Part shown: positions 6,522 to 14,400 of the stretch, in pieces | Layout: every line of letters begins with the position of its first letter | Numbering within the stretch: position 1 is the first letter of the stretch | Source of the DNA: RGIG1959 sp964564305 | Lineage (GTDB): Bacteria; Bacillota; Clostridia; Oscillospirales; Acutalibacteraceae | NCBI GenBank assembly: GCA_964564305.1 | Contig: CAZMAM010000028.1 | Location: 1-20,152, forward strand | Direction of reading: 5' to 3' | Length of the DNA: 20,152 bases | Position numbers and translations under genes: made by a program | Notes under the pieces: model-generated | What the model saw: only the letters and a program-made list of their open reading frames with translations | Told to the model about the DNA's origin: nothing | Database searches by the model: none

Positions 6522-8198
6522 TTAACAGGAAAAAATAACCGCCTGATACGGCTTGAGCACCAAGGTATCCCCGCGCAAATCCACTTCATCGTAATTGCTG
6601 ATCACCGCTTCTTTTACGGGGCAGGGCAGCACCACGGAATGATCGGCTTTCAAATAGTTATTGATGACCAGCGCCGATTCTGTTTCCCCAATGCGCCGAT
6701 AAGCAATCACTTCGCCGTCTTGCAGCAATTCCGGCTGAAAATCCCCCAAGCTGAGCGCTTGTGACACACAGGAAGATTTGCGCACCCGAATTAAACGCTT
6801 ATAATAATTCAGCACCGAATGGGAATCCTGCAATTCCGTTTGCACATTGATGGAGGTGTAATTGGGATTGATTTTCATCCACGGTGTTCCCGTGGTAAAA
6901 CCTGCGTTTTCGCTGCTGTCCCAATGGAAAGGCACGCGGTTTTGTCCGCGGGTATACCCGTTAACGCCTTTCATCATCACTTCGGGAGAAACGCCCGCCG
7001 CGATGGCCAATGCCCAGCGGTTATAGGTGCTGATGTCTTTGACTTCATCGACGGAATCAAAATGAACATTCGTCATACCAAGTTCCTGCCCCTGATAAAT
7101 AAAGGGCATTCCGCGCAAGTTTAGGTACATCGTTGCCAGCATCGTGACGCCGTGGTAATCGCATTGATCTCCGGTAGGCAAATATTTGTTGACCGAACGC
7201 GAGTAATCGTGATTTTCCAAATAAACCGCCGTCCACCCGGCTTTTTGGGCATTTTCCATATGCCGGAAGATGGAATCACGCAACTCCGCCGTTGGAATAT
7301 CTTCCTTGGCACGAGCGTTCTCCCAGCCGTTTTGGATGTTGATTTCGGAATATGTAAAATCAAACAGCATACTGAAGTAGCCGTTTTCACCGATATATGC
7401 GGGAAGCTCGCCTTCGGGGACGCCCGGGGCCTCCGCCACCGTCACACAATCGGGATTGTACCCGGTAAACGCTTTGTCCCGCATTTCCGCCAAAAACGCA
7501 TCGATGCCTTTGGCGTTGCACGCCCAGCCGTGCAAACCGCACATTCCGTCCGGCCCGTCCGGCTCATGAGAAGCCAAATCCGCGTCTTTTTTGATGTGCA
7601 CGATCGCATCCACCCGAAAACCGGCGATGCCCTTATCCTGCCACCAACGAATCATTTCGTAGAGTTTTTCGCGCAGTTTCGGATTTTCCCAGTTGAGATC
7701 GGGCTGCTTTTTTCCGAATACGTGCATATAATAGCGATCCCCGCCGACATTTTCCCAAACACTTCCGCCGAACATCGAACGCCAATTGTTTGGCGGTCCG
7801 TTTGGGCTGCGGCGAAAATAAAAATACCCGGCTTCCTCGCAGTCCGGATCCGCCAACGCCTTCTGAAACCACTCGTGTTCATCGGAACAGTGATTAATCA
7901 CCAAATCCATAATAATTTTAATATTCCGCTTTTTCGCTTCCGCAATGAGTTCGTCCAAATCCTCATCGGTTCCGAACAGGGGATCTACATGGTAATAATC
8001 CGAAACATCGTAGCCGTTATCGTCCATCGGAGAGCGGTACACGGGGCTAATCCAGATAACGTCGATACCGAGATCCTGAAGATAATCCAGCTTTTGAATG
8101 ATTCCGCGAAGATCCCCGACTCCGTCGCCGTTGCTGTCCCGAAAACTGCGCGGATAAATCTGATACGCGACCGCGCTCTTCCACCATGGCTGTTTCAT
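6522..8198 (-). CDS. GH13 alpha-glucosidase (oligosaccharide-hydrolysing, GH13_31-like)
   Basis: 558 residues, normal for oligo-1,6-glucosidase/maltase-type GH13 enzymes, with no signal peptide, so intracellular. It releases glucose from the non-reducing end of imported maltodextrins or isomalto-oligosaccharides. Visible motifs: N-terminal WWKSAVAYQIYPRSFRDSNG, region I DLVINHCSDEH (98-108), region II GFRVDAIVH with nucleophile D197, region III TVAEAPG with acid/base E256, and region IV LENHD with D331. The residue after the nucleophile is Ala198. In this subfamily Val there goes with alpha-1,6 specificity and Ala/Thr with alpha-1,4, so maltose-type substrates are favoured (inference). A GGGAGG ribosome site precedes the ATG. 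There is no obvious terminator before birA. Confidence 0.95.
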   Translation of the reverse strand: MKQPWWKSAVAYQIYPRSFRDSNGDGVGDLRGIIQKLDYLQDLGIDVIWISPVYRSPMDDNGYDVSDYYHVDPLFGTDEDLDELIAEAKKRNIKIIMDLVINHCSDEHEWFQKALADPDCEEAGYFYFRRSPNGPPNNWRSMFGGSVWENVGGDRYYMHVFGKKQPDLNWENPKLREKLYEMIRWWQDKGIAGFRVDAIVHIKKDADLASHEPDGPDGMCGLHGWACNAKGIDAFLAEMRDKAFTGYNPDCVTVAEAPGVPEGELPAYIGENGYFSMLFDFTYSEINIQNGWENARAKEDIPTAELRDSIFRHMENAQKAGWTAVYLENHDYSRSVNKYLPTGDQCDYHGVTMLATMYLNLRGMPFIYQGQELGMTNVHFDSVDEVKDISTYNRWALAIAAGVSPEVMMKGVNGYTRGQNRVPFHWDSSENAGFTTGTPWMKINPNYTSINVQTELQDSHSVLNYYKRLIRVRKSSCVSQALSLGDFQPELLQDGEVIAYRRIGETESALVINNYLKADHSVVLPCPVKEAVISNYDEVDLRGDTLVLKPYQAVIFSC

Positions 8199-8229
8199 TG
8201 AAAATCCTCCCTGATCCCCGATTCACCGC

Positions 8230-8258
8230 TTGCAAGCCGACCGGGTTTATGATATACT
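8230..8258 (+). promoter_or_regulatory. Orphan plus-strand promoter-like sequence, antisense to the dCMP deaminase gene
   Basis: TTGCAA (8230-8235), 17-bp spacer, TATACT (8253-8258) with an extended -10 TG at one-base spacing. It points away from the alpha-glucosidase gene and into the 3' end of the dCMP deaminase gene, with no plus-strand gene for about 700 bp. It may be fortuitous or drive an antisense RNA. Confidence 0.35.
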
Positions 8259-8310
8259 GAAAATGGGAACAGACATACCCGCAAATGCGCTTTTGAACAG
8301 GCGCAAAACA

Positions 8311-8790
8311 TTATACGCGCAAGACCACTTCCCTGCCGCTGGGAACATAAGCGCGCACCCGAACGCCCGTCATTTCCAACATTTTTCGGGCGGCGGCGGT
8401 ACTGTCGGAATCGTGGTATTTATCGTCAAAATAGACCACTTCGGCGATACCTGTCTGGATAATGGCTTTGGTGCATTCGTTGCACGGAAACAGCGTGACA
8501 TAAAGCGTTGCCCCCCGAAGCGAACCGATGTTCGCGTTTAAGATTGCGTTGAGTTCCGCGTGACAAACATATAAATATTTGGTTTGCAACGGCTCGCCGG
8601 TGCGTTCCCAAGGCATCTGATCGTCGCTGCATCCCGTGGGCATACCGTTATACCCCAGTGATAAAATCCTGCGCTGCGGGCTGACAATGCATGCGCCGAC
8701 TTGTGTGGAATTATCTTTGCTCCGCTGCGCCGAAAGCAGCGCGATTCCCATAAAATATTCGTCCCAAGAAAGATAATCTTCCCGCTTCAT
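8311..8790 (-). CDS. Deoxycytidylate (dCMP) deaminase, ComEB-type
   Basis: 159 residues, the family size. It deaminates dCMP to dUMP, the precursor for dTMP synthesis, in the cytosol. The cytidine/dCMP deaminase zinc site is complete: H77-A78-E79 (HAEL, E79 as proton shuttle) and P102-C103-N-E-C106. The N-terminal part contains SWDEYFMGIALLSAQRSKD, followed by TQVGACIV and the GYNGMPTGCSD segment characteristic of dCMP deaminases. The start ATG is preceded by GGGAAGTG and a promoter at 8814-8842. Bacillus comEB has the same domain but belongs to a competence operon; no competence genes are seen here. Confidence 0.95.
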   Translation of the reverse strand: MKREDYLSWDEYFMGIALLSAQRSKDNSTQVGACIVSPQRRILSLGYNGMPTGCSDDQMPWERTGEPLQTKYLYVCHAELNAILNANIGSLRGATLYVTLFPCNECTKAIIQTGIAEVVYFDDKYHDSDSTAAARKMLEMTGVRVRAYVPSGREVVLRV

Positions 8791-8813
8791 GCAATCACTT
8801 CCCTATTTGCTTC

Positions 8814-8842
8814 AGTATAACATACCGTTTGCCGGTTGGCAA
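8814..8842 (-). promoter_or_regulatory. Predicted promoter of the dCMP deaminase gene
   Basis: On the minus strand: TTGCCA (8837-8842), 17-bp spacer, TATACT (8814-8819). The predicted start is near 8807, giving a short leader of about 17 nt before the ATG at 8790. Confidence 0.65.
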
Positions 8843-8995
8843 GCCCTCGGGGCAGCGCCGTTTTGGCCCGCCGGCATCTCGGCAAATAGGGCGCATTCAG
8901 GCACTTTAGCCGCGGGCCGTCGAACGAATCCGGTCGGGAAGTTTTGGGCAACAGATCAACGCGGCCCGGAATTTTGAAATAAAGGAGGAACCGCC

Positions 8996-9352
8996 ATGGA
9001 CGCCATACTCATCAAAGGGCTTCGGGTATACGCGTATCACGGAGTGAAGACCGCCGAAAAAGAAAAGGGCCAGCCGTTTGAACTGGACATCGAAGTCAAC
9101 GCGAATCTCTCCGCCGCATGCGACAGCGATGATCTTTCCCGCGCCATCAATTATTCGGATGTGATGCGCTGCGCGAGTGAAACCATGCTTGCCGAAAAAA
9201 ACAACCTGATCGAGCGCGCGGCGCAGCGGGTGGCAGACGCCATTCTCACCCAATTTCCCGCCGATGAGGTGACCGTAACGCTCAAAAAACCGCGCGCGCC
9301 GGTAGCGGCGGATTTCGATTATGTGGCGGTGCGCATCACCCGTTACCGCTAA
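8996..9352 (+). CDS. folB: Dihydroneopterin aldolase
   Basis: 118 residues. FolB converts 7,8-dihydroneopterin to 6-hydroxymethyl-7,8-dihydropterin and glycolaldehyde in folate synthesis. The family pattern is clear: IKGLRVYAYHGVKTAEKEKG, GQPFELDIEV, then SDDLSRAINYSDV, the LIERAAQRVADAIL helix and the C-terminal VTLKKPRAPV with the conserved Lys. A strong AAAGGAGG site precedes the ATG. folK begins 7 nt after the stop, so the two consecutive pathway steps are co-translated. No folP or folE is in view. Confidence 0.96.
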   Translation: MDAILIKGLRVYAYHGVKTAEKEKGQPFELDIEVNANLSAACDSDDLSRAINYSDVMRCASETMLAEKNNLIERAAQRVADAILTQFPADEVTVTLKKPRAPVAADFDYVAVRITRYR

Positions 9353-9358
9353 ATTCGG

Positions 9359-9802
9359 ATGATGCGATTTTTACTGGGGCTTGGCGGCAATCTGGGAGAT
9401 GTTCACGCCACATTCAATCTTGCGCTTGGCGCCATTAATGCGCTGCCCCAAACGAGCATTTTGCGCGAAAGCAAACGGTACGTTACCGCTCCCGTGGGAT
9501 ATACCGATCAACCGGATTTTCTCAATATGGTGGCGGAAGCGCAAAGCGGCCTTTCTCCCCATGCTTTTCTGGGCGCCTGTTTAGGTATTGAAGCCGCTTT
9601 GGGGAGAAAGCGTTCGTTTCCGAACGCCCCGCGCAACATCGACATCGATTTGCTTTTGGCCGAAGGGTTTTCCTGCCGAACGCCGGAACTGACTTTGCCC
9701 CACCCCCGTATGAAGGATCGGGAATTTGTTCTGCTGCCCCTGAAAGATCTCTACCCGCAGGGCAAGGCATACGGGGTGTCATTCCAAGAAGAAAGCATAT
9801 GA
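9359..9802 (+). CDS. folK: 2-amino-4-hydroxy-6-hydroxymethyldihydropteridine pyrophosphokinase (HPPK)
   Basis: 147 residues. FolK transfers pyrophosphate from ATP to the hydroxymethyl-dihydropterin made by FolB. Visible: N-terminal LLGLGGNLGD, VGYTDQPDFLNMVAEA (pterin/ATP pocket) and the HPPK signature GRKRSFPNAPRNIDIDLLL, in which D95 and D97 are the magnesium ligands, then LPHPRMKDREFVLLPL. Two consecutive ATG codons (9359, 9362) are possible starts. No good ribosome site lies between the genes, so translation is probably coupled to folB. A weak GC hairpin (9805-9831) follows the stop. Confidence 0.96.
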   Translation: MMRFLLGLGGNLGDVHATFNLALGAINALPQTSILRESKRYVTAPVGYTDQPDFLNMVAEAQSGLSPHAFLGACLGIEAALGRKRSFPNAPRNIDIDLLLAEGFSCRTPELTLPHPRMKDREFVLLPLKDLYPQGKAYGVSFQEESI

Positions 9803-9804
9803 AA

Positions 9805-9839
9805 CCGGGCATTGACAAAAGCCCTGCCCGGCGTTTAAT
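9805..9839 (+). promoter_or_regulatory. Overlapping weak hairpin and promoter candidate between folK and the DUF1836 gene
   Basis: TTGACA (9812-9817), a 16-bp spacer and TTTAAT (9834-9839) could drive the DUF1836 gene. The same stretch holds CCGGGCA (9805-9811) and TGCCCGG (9825-9831), a 7-bp stem followed by only a short T run, so it is at best a weak folK terminator. Confidence 0.45.
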
Positions 9840-9894
9840 AAGGCTCAGAGGCACAACCGTGCAAGGCTTTTGAGCCGTCAAAGGAGCGATTCGT

Positions 9895-10497
9895 TTGTCA
9901 TCGGAAAAAGAACCTTCGGAAAAAAAGATTTCGGTTTCCGAATGGGTAGAGCAGATCGATCAACTGGAATCGGTTCCGTGGGACAGACTGCCGGAACTGG
10001 ATTTGTATATGGATCAGGTGATTACCCTGATGAACAAGCAGCTTTCCGCCATGTCGGTGGAGAGCGATCGGACGCTGACGTCCAGCATGATAAACAATTA
10101 TGTCAAAGACGGGGTAATGCCCCGGCCAGTCAAAAAAAAATACAACCGTGAGCATTTAACGGTATTGCTAATCATCTGTATGCTGAAATCCGTCTTCACG
10201 ATGCCGCAGATCCGCGCATTGGTAGAACAACTCTCCCGTTTTGACAGCAGCGAGGAGCTTTACGCATCGTTTCAGCGGATGCAGCAGATTTCTCTGCACC
10301 GGGCAGCCGACCGCGTGAGAAACGCCGATGAAACGGATAATATGCAGCGCTGTCTGCTGGCGATGGAGCTGGCGCTGGAAGCGAACGCCAACCGAATTGC
10401 CGCCGTGCGCCTACTGGAATCGGCAGCAATTATTCAGGAAGAAAAGCCCAAAAAAGAAAAATCGGAAAAACCGAAAAAAGAGAAAGACAAAGAATAA
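9895..10497 (+). CDS. DUF1836 domain-containing protein
   Basis: 200 residues, start TTG at 9895 chosen because AAAGGAG stands 8 nt upstream and no suitable ATG or GTG fits. Residues about 10-135 match DUF1836: VSEWVEQIDQLESVPWDRLP, LTSSMINNYVKDGVMPRPVK, then KKYNREHLTVLLIICMLKSV. The SMINNYV-KxGxxPRP segment resembles a MerR-like helix-turn-helix, so DNA binding is plausible; the family's function is not established. The last 20 or so residues are a Lys/Glu-rich tail with PKKEK repeats, probably disordered. It sits after folBK with its own possible promoter; a folate-related role is not implied. Confidence 0.85.
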   Translation: MSSEKEPSEKKISVSEWVEQIDQLESVPWDRLPELDLYMDQVITLMNKQLSAMSVESDRTLTSSMINNYVKDGVMPRPVKKKYNREHLTVLLIICMLKSVFTMPQIRALVEQLSRFDSSEELYASFQRMQQISLHRAADRVRNADETDNMQRCLLAMELALEANANRIAAVRLLESAAIIQEEKPKKEKSEKPKKEKDKE

Positions 10498-10514
10498 TCC
10501 GCAAATGACCGCAA

Positions 10515-10538
10515 GGGGGCTTTCAAGAGAAAGCCCCC
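10515..10538. terminator. Strong GC hairpin between convergent genes, probable bidirectional terminator
   Basis: A perfect 10-bp stem GGGGGCTTTC / GAAAGCCCCC with loop AAGA lies 17 nt after the DUF1836 stop and between two convergent genes. Neither side has a clear T run, so termination efficiency is uncertain. Confidence 0.6.
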
Positions 10539-10627
10539 TCAGTCTGTCCAAAAACCCCAAATCTCAAGCGAGGTTTGGTTGTAATTAAAAATTGCTTTTT
10601 TGATTGGGAACGGACGGGGATGCCAAT

Positions 10628-11353
10628 TTACGGTGCGGTTTGCAAAAAGGCCGAAAAGCACGCGATAAGTTTTGCGGCGTAAGCCGGGTCTTGCCACGCC
10701 TTGACGCAAAGCTCGCTGCCCAGCGCGCGAACAGCGTCCGAAAGACGGCGAAGCGATTTTTGCTCGCTTTTGGAAAACCCCTCCATGGAATAATCGTCCC
10801 CCGCGATCGCGGCGGCCTGCGCGCGCTCGAACGGGGTAGACAGCGCATCGGGAGCAAGCGCGCCGGTGGCGAGCAAAAATTCGCGCAGCTTCGCGGTGAG
10901 TTCGTCCACGCTGCCGACGCCCATCGCGGGGAACATCAGCACTTCGTTATACGAAAGCCCGAGCAGTTCGCCCACGGTGTGCACGTCCTCGCGGCGAAGG
11001 GCGTTTTCCGCCCGCGGGGAAAGCCTGAGCGACGCGATATCCGTTTGCGCAAAGGTTTGCGCCGAAACGCGGAAAATCCGGGAAAAGGGGCGGGATTTTT
11101 CCCATTTGAGCAGCACAAGCGGCGTGTGCGGCTCATTTTTGGGTTTGGGCGGGTTTGCCCGGTAATGGCCGATAACGGCCTTGAGGCGATTGACATACCC
11201 TTGGCTTTGCCGGGAAATGTTGCGGTACGCCCGGTAATCCTCATCGGTGAGATCGGAAAGGTACACCTTGCCCATCGTTTGGCAATAGGCCAGAAAGCCC
11301 GCGTACTGCCGGGAGAGGATATCGCCGATTTTCACCGGCTCCTGCGCGTTCAT
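10628..11353 (-). CDS. Uncharacterised protein with an RNA polymerase alpha-CTD-like domain
   Basis: 241 residues, no signal peptide or membrane segment. Residues about 106-162 read as the helix-hairpin-helix fold of the RNA polymerase alpha C-terminal domain: SLRLSPRAENALRREDVHTV, then GELLGLSYNEVLMFPAMGVGSVDEL. Against E. coli alpha, the DNA-contacting R265 and N268 correspond to R114 and N117, while K298 is replaced by Gly. The N-terminal 70 residues are polar and unrecognised; the C-terminal 70 are helical and unrecognised. It is not rpoA, since the assembly domain is missing. It starts 129 bp after the adhesin's stop codon on the same strand, with a strong hairpin between. A DNA-binding or regulatory role is possible (inference). 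Confidence 0.75.
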   Translation of the reverse strand: MNAQEPVKIGDILSRQYAGFLAYCQTMGKVYLSDLTDEDYRAYRNISRQSQGYVNRLKAVIGHYRANPPKPKNEPHTPLVLLKWEKSRPFSRIFRVSAQTFAQTDIASLRLSPRAENALRREDVHTVGELLGLSYNEVLMFPAMGVGSVDELTAKLREFLLATGALAPDALSTPFERAQAAAIAGDDYSMEGFSKSEQKSLRRLSDAVRALGSELCVKAWQDPAYAAKLIACFSAFLQTAP

Positions 11354-11424
11354 ACCCTCTCCCTCCCCAGTTTATTTGATGCCCGAAGACGCCGGTTTGC
11401 GGCTTTCTGCTGGGCCCATTGGCC

Positions 11425-11458
11425 AAAACAGGCGCTGCCCGCTTTTGAGCAGCGCCTG
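11425..11458 (-). terminator. Rho-independent terminator of the giant adhesin gene
   Basis: On the minus strand a perfect 10-bp stem, CAGGCGCTGC/GCAGCGCCTG (11429-11458), is followed by TTTT (11425-11428). It lies 24 nt past the adhesin stop codon. Confidence 0.75.
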
Positions 11459-11482
11459 AAAAGATTTGAGCATATTGCCAAC

Positions 11483-14400
11483 TTACCCTTTGCGCTTCTT
11501 TGCGCGAACCGCCGCGCCAAAGGCCATCATCACGCACCCGGCGGCGCAAACCGCCAGCGCCAGCCAGCCGGCAAAGCGAAGCAAACACGTGCCCGTGCCG
11601 CCCACAAACGGCGGCTTGGCGGAGGCGGAGTTCATCACGGAAACCGCGCCGGATGCATCTTTAACCAAGATATCGTCAACCGTATCTTCCCATTTTTTAT
11701 CAGGCGCTGTGGGATCGGCGCAGTATTGAATGGTATATTTTCCGTCGGAATAAATGAGTACACGGAACGTTCCGGTAAGCGGCGAATACCCGGCGGGAGC
11801 TTCGGTCTCTTTGAAATAGTATGCCGTGGGGACATAGGATTTGCCGTAGCCCGTGACATTTAAGGATTCACCCGGTTCAACCGTTCCAAACGATGTTGCG
11901 GATTGCACCGCTTGATCGACTACAACGGCTTTTGATGCCTGAGTATCGATATTGCTCAATGCCGTGAAGGTAAAGCGGGCGATAATCAGGTCATCACCAA
12001 TTTGATCTTGGGTTAATCCGGAATCCGAGAATGTTACGGTATATTTGAGGGTTCCGGAGTCGGGTTCAACAGAATCAATGGAAACCGTTGCGCCATTATA
12101 TACCGCCGCGTCCGGCGAATCACCTACGGCAAAACGGGAATCCAACTGCAGCTGGGCCGGTTGATTCTCCAACCGGTAAGTCAGTTCGCCGCTGACGCTG
12201 CCAAGGGTTTGATCGGCCGGGATATCGGTGAGCACCACATCCACGGCGACCGTATCGCCCTGTTTGGGTTTGGTGTTGCCGCCGTCGGTGAAATCCAAAT
12301 CGGCAAAGGTCACATTATTCTGAGTATCCGTTGTTGAGGTCATCGGATTAGTAAATTGAGAGGATTCCTCACTGCTGGCCACGCCCGGCGCCCCGGCGGC
12401 GCCCTTCTGCCCCTCTTGTATGCACTCTTCATCGGTATAGAGCGTGAATGCCGCACCGGCAAGAGGACTTTCAGTGGCGGCCTCTAATTTGGTAAAGGTC
12501 ACATCGGTATGCTGCACACCGGTAGCATTATGGAAAATGGGAATATGCTTCTCGCCCTGAAAAACTTCGCCCGCATATTGTTCGCCGCAACAGGGCCATT
12601 TGTTTGCATCTTTGTTATAAGAATCACTTACTTGCGGTTCTGGGGTGCCACTGTCATAATAGGTCACGTTGGTGTCGAATTGGCCGGGTTGTTCTGAAGC
12701 GGTCACCTGCACCACCGCGTAATACTTTTCGGTTGAGTAGGTATACTTGTCGTCGGAACCCGATGTTTCGGAAAGCGCGTAGAGATAATATCCTTCTGTA
12801 CTGTAGGAAACTCCGGTGAAGCGGGCGATGCTGTCCGAATCGTTGACGGCGGGAACAAAGTTGAGATTTGTATATGGTTCAAGCTCTTCCGCAGTGCTTA
12901 AATCCTTGTAGCTTCCCGAACTACCGTCTTTGACATACGCGTCAATCAATTCGGCATTAAACTGGAAGCGGCCATCGAATTCGGGGCCTTCGGCGGGCTC
13001 GCCGTTCACGGTTTTTTGCACTTCCAGCACGCCGGGGGCGGGTTCGTATGTATGCACAAACTGAATGGAATTGGCGCGCTTTACGGTATTGGGAAGAGCC
13101 TCTGCGGATGTTGTCTTGCCGTTGTACGCCGAGAGCGCTTCCTCGGGGTTCGCCACCTGCTCCGCTTCAGCACCGGAACCATCGTAGCACGGGTTGAGCA
13201 CAAAGACGCCGTCTTGCCCCTGATATGTTGAGCAGAGATAGTGTGTTGTTAAATCCGGCAAGGTTGCAGAACTGTTGCCCTGCATATCCGGCATATAACT
13301 AAATTGAGCAGCCGCCATAGCTTCATCTGAAGAAGAGTTTGTGGCATAATTTCCTCCGGATTCCGTGAGGGGTACCAGATAATTTTCCACCGATGTTTTT
13401 CTTTGTTCATCGGTACCTGTGGCCCCGGAACCGGTCACCGTGTTGTAATCGTTATTGATGAAATACCCCAGTGTTTTAAACTGATTGCTGCGAATCTCTG
13501 TAACGCGGTAGGGCAGATTGATGGGCAGGCCGTGAATGAGAATCTTATTGTGCTGGGAAAGGATAAACATCCCGTCATCGGAAAGATGCGTATCCCATGA
13601 AGTATTTGCAATGGGATCTCCGTCTTTATCGTAGGCGAAAACCGTCGCGTTCAGCGGGAGCGCGTGCCATTTGCCGCCGATAAAGCATTCCAGCTTAAAG
13701 GCAAAAACGCGGGATTTATAATTTCCCGTATCCTTATCCGTTTCGTAGGACTCTCCATCTAACACTTCGGCGGAAACGAGCAGATCGGTGGTTTTGACTT
13801 TGTTATAGTATTGCAAAACCCGGGAAACGGTTTGCGACAGATCGGGACTGCCCGGATTATCGTAATCCACGGAGAAAGAAACGGAGGTGTTCACCGAACC
13901 GTCGCTGTTATTGAACTGATAATATCCCTGTTCCGCCTGTTTAATATTGCCGGTATTGCTTGCGCCGCCCGCCTGCAGGAATGTTGTGGTATCCGAAGCC
14001 GGGTCTACGATGGTTCCGCCATTGATTAGCCGAAAATACGTTTCGTATCGGTAGCGCGACTGAATATCTTTCAGTTCCTCTCCCCCGGCCTCGCCAATCG
14101 TCAGTTTATCCCCGATAGCGAAATATGTCCCGAAATCGGCAGTTTGCTGATCCTGAAGCAAAAAGGCGTTATCGGTATTTGCTGCCAGCACATCCGAAAG
14201 CCCGGCGGCATCCGCGCCGACCGTGGAGCCATCGGTTTTGTGAGTAAAATCATCGGTGCGCGAGAAGGGGGCATTTTGATATGTGTTATCCGTCAAAAAA
14301 GCATCCGAAACATTTTCCTGATACGGCGCCACATGAAACGCGAATGTGTCGCGGTCTACTTCCTCTTTCTTAGCAACTTCTTCCATGCCGGAAACCAAAC

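Noticed and set aside
7152..8201. 349-codon plus-strand frame opposite the alpha-glucosidase gene
   Set aside because: It lies wholly antisense to a gene with all GH13 catalytic motifs and ends just past that gene's start; its translation looks random.
10604..11863. 419-codon plus-strand frame spanning the alpha-CTD gene and the adhesin 3' end
   Set aside because: The translation is Arg/Ala/Gly-rich with no domain and crosses a strong terminator hairpin; both minus-strand genes are convincing.
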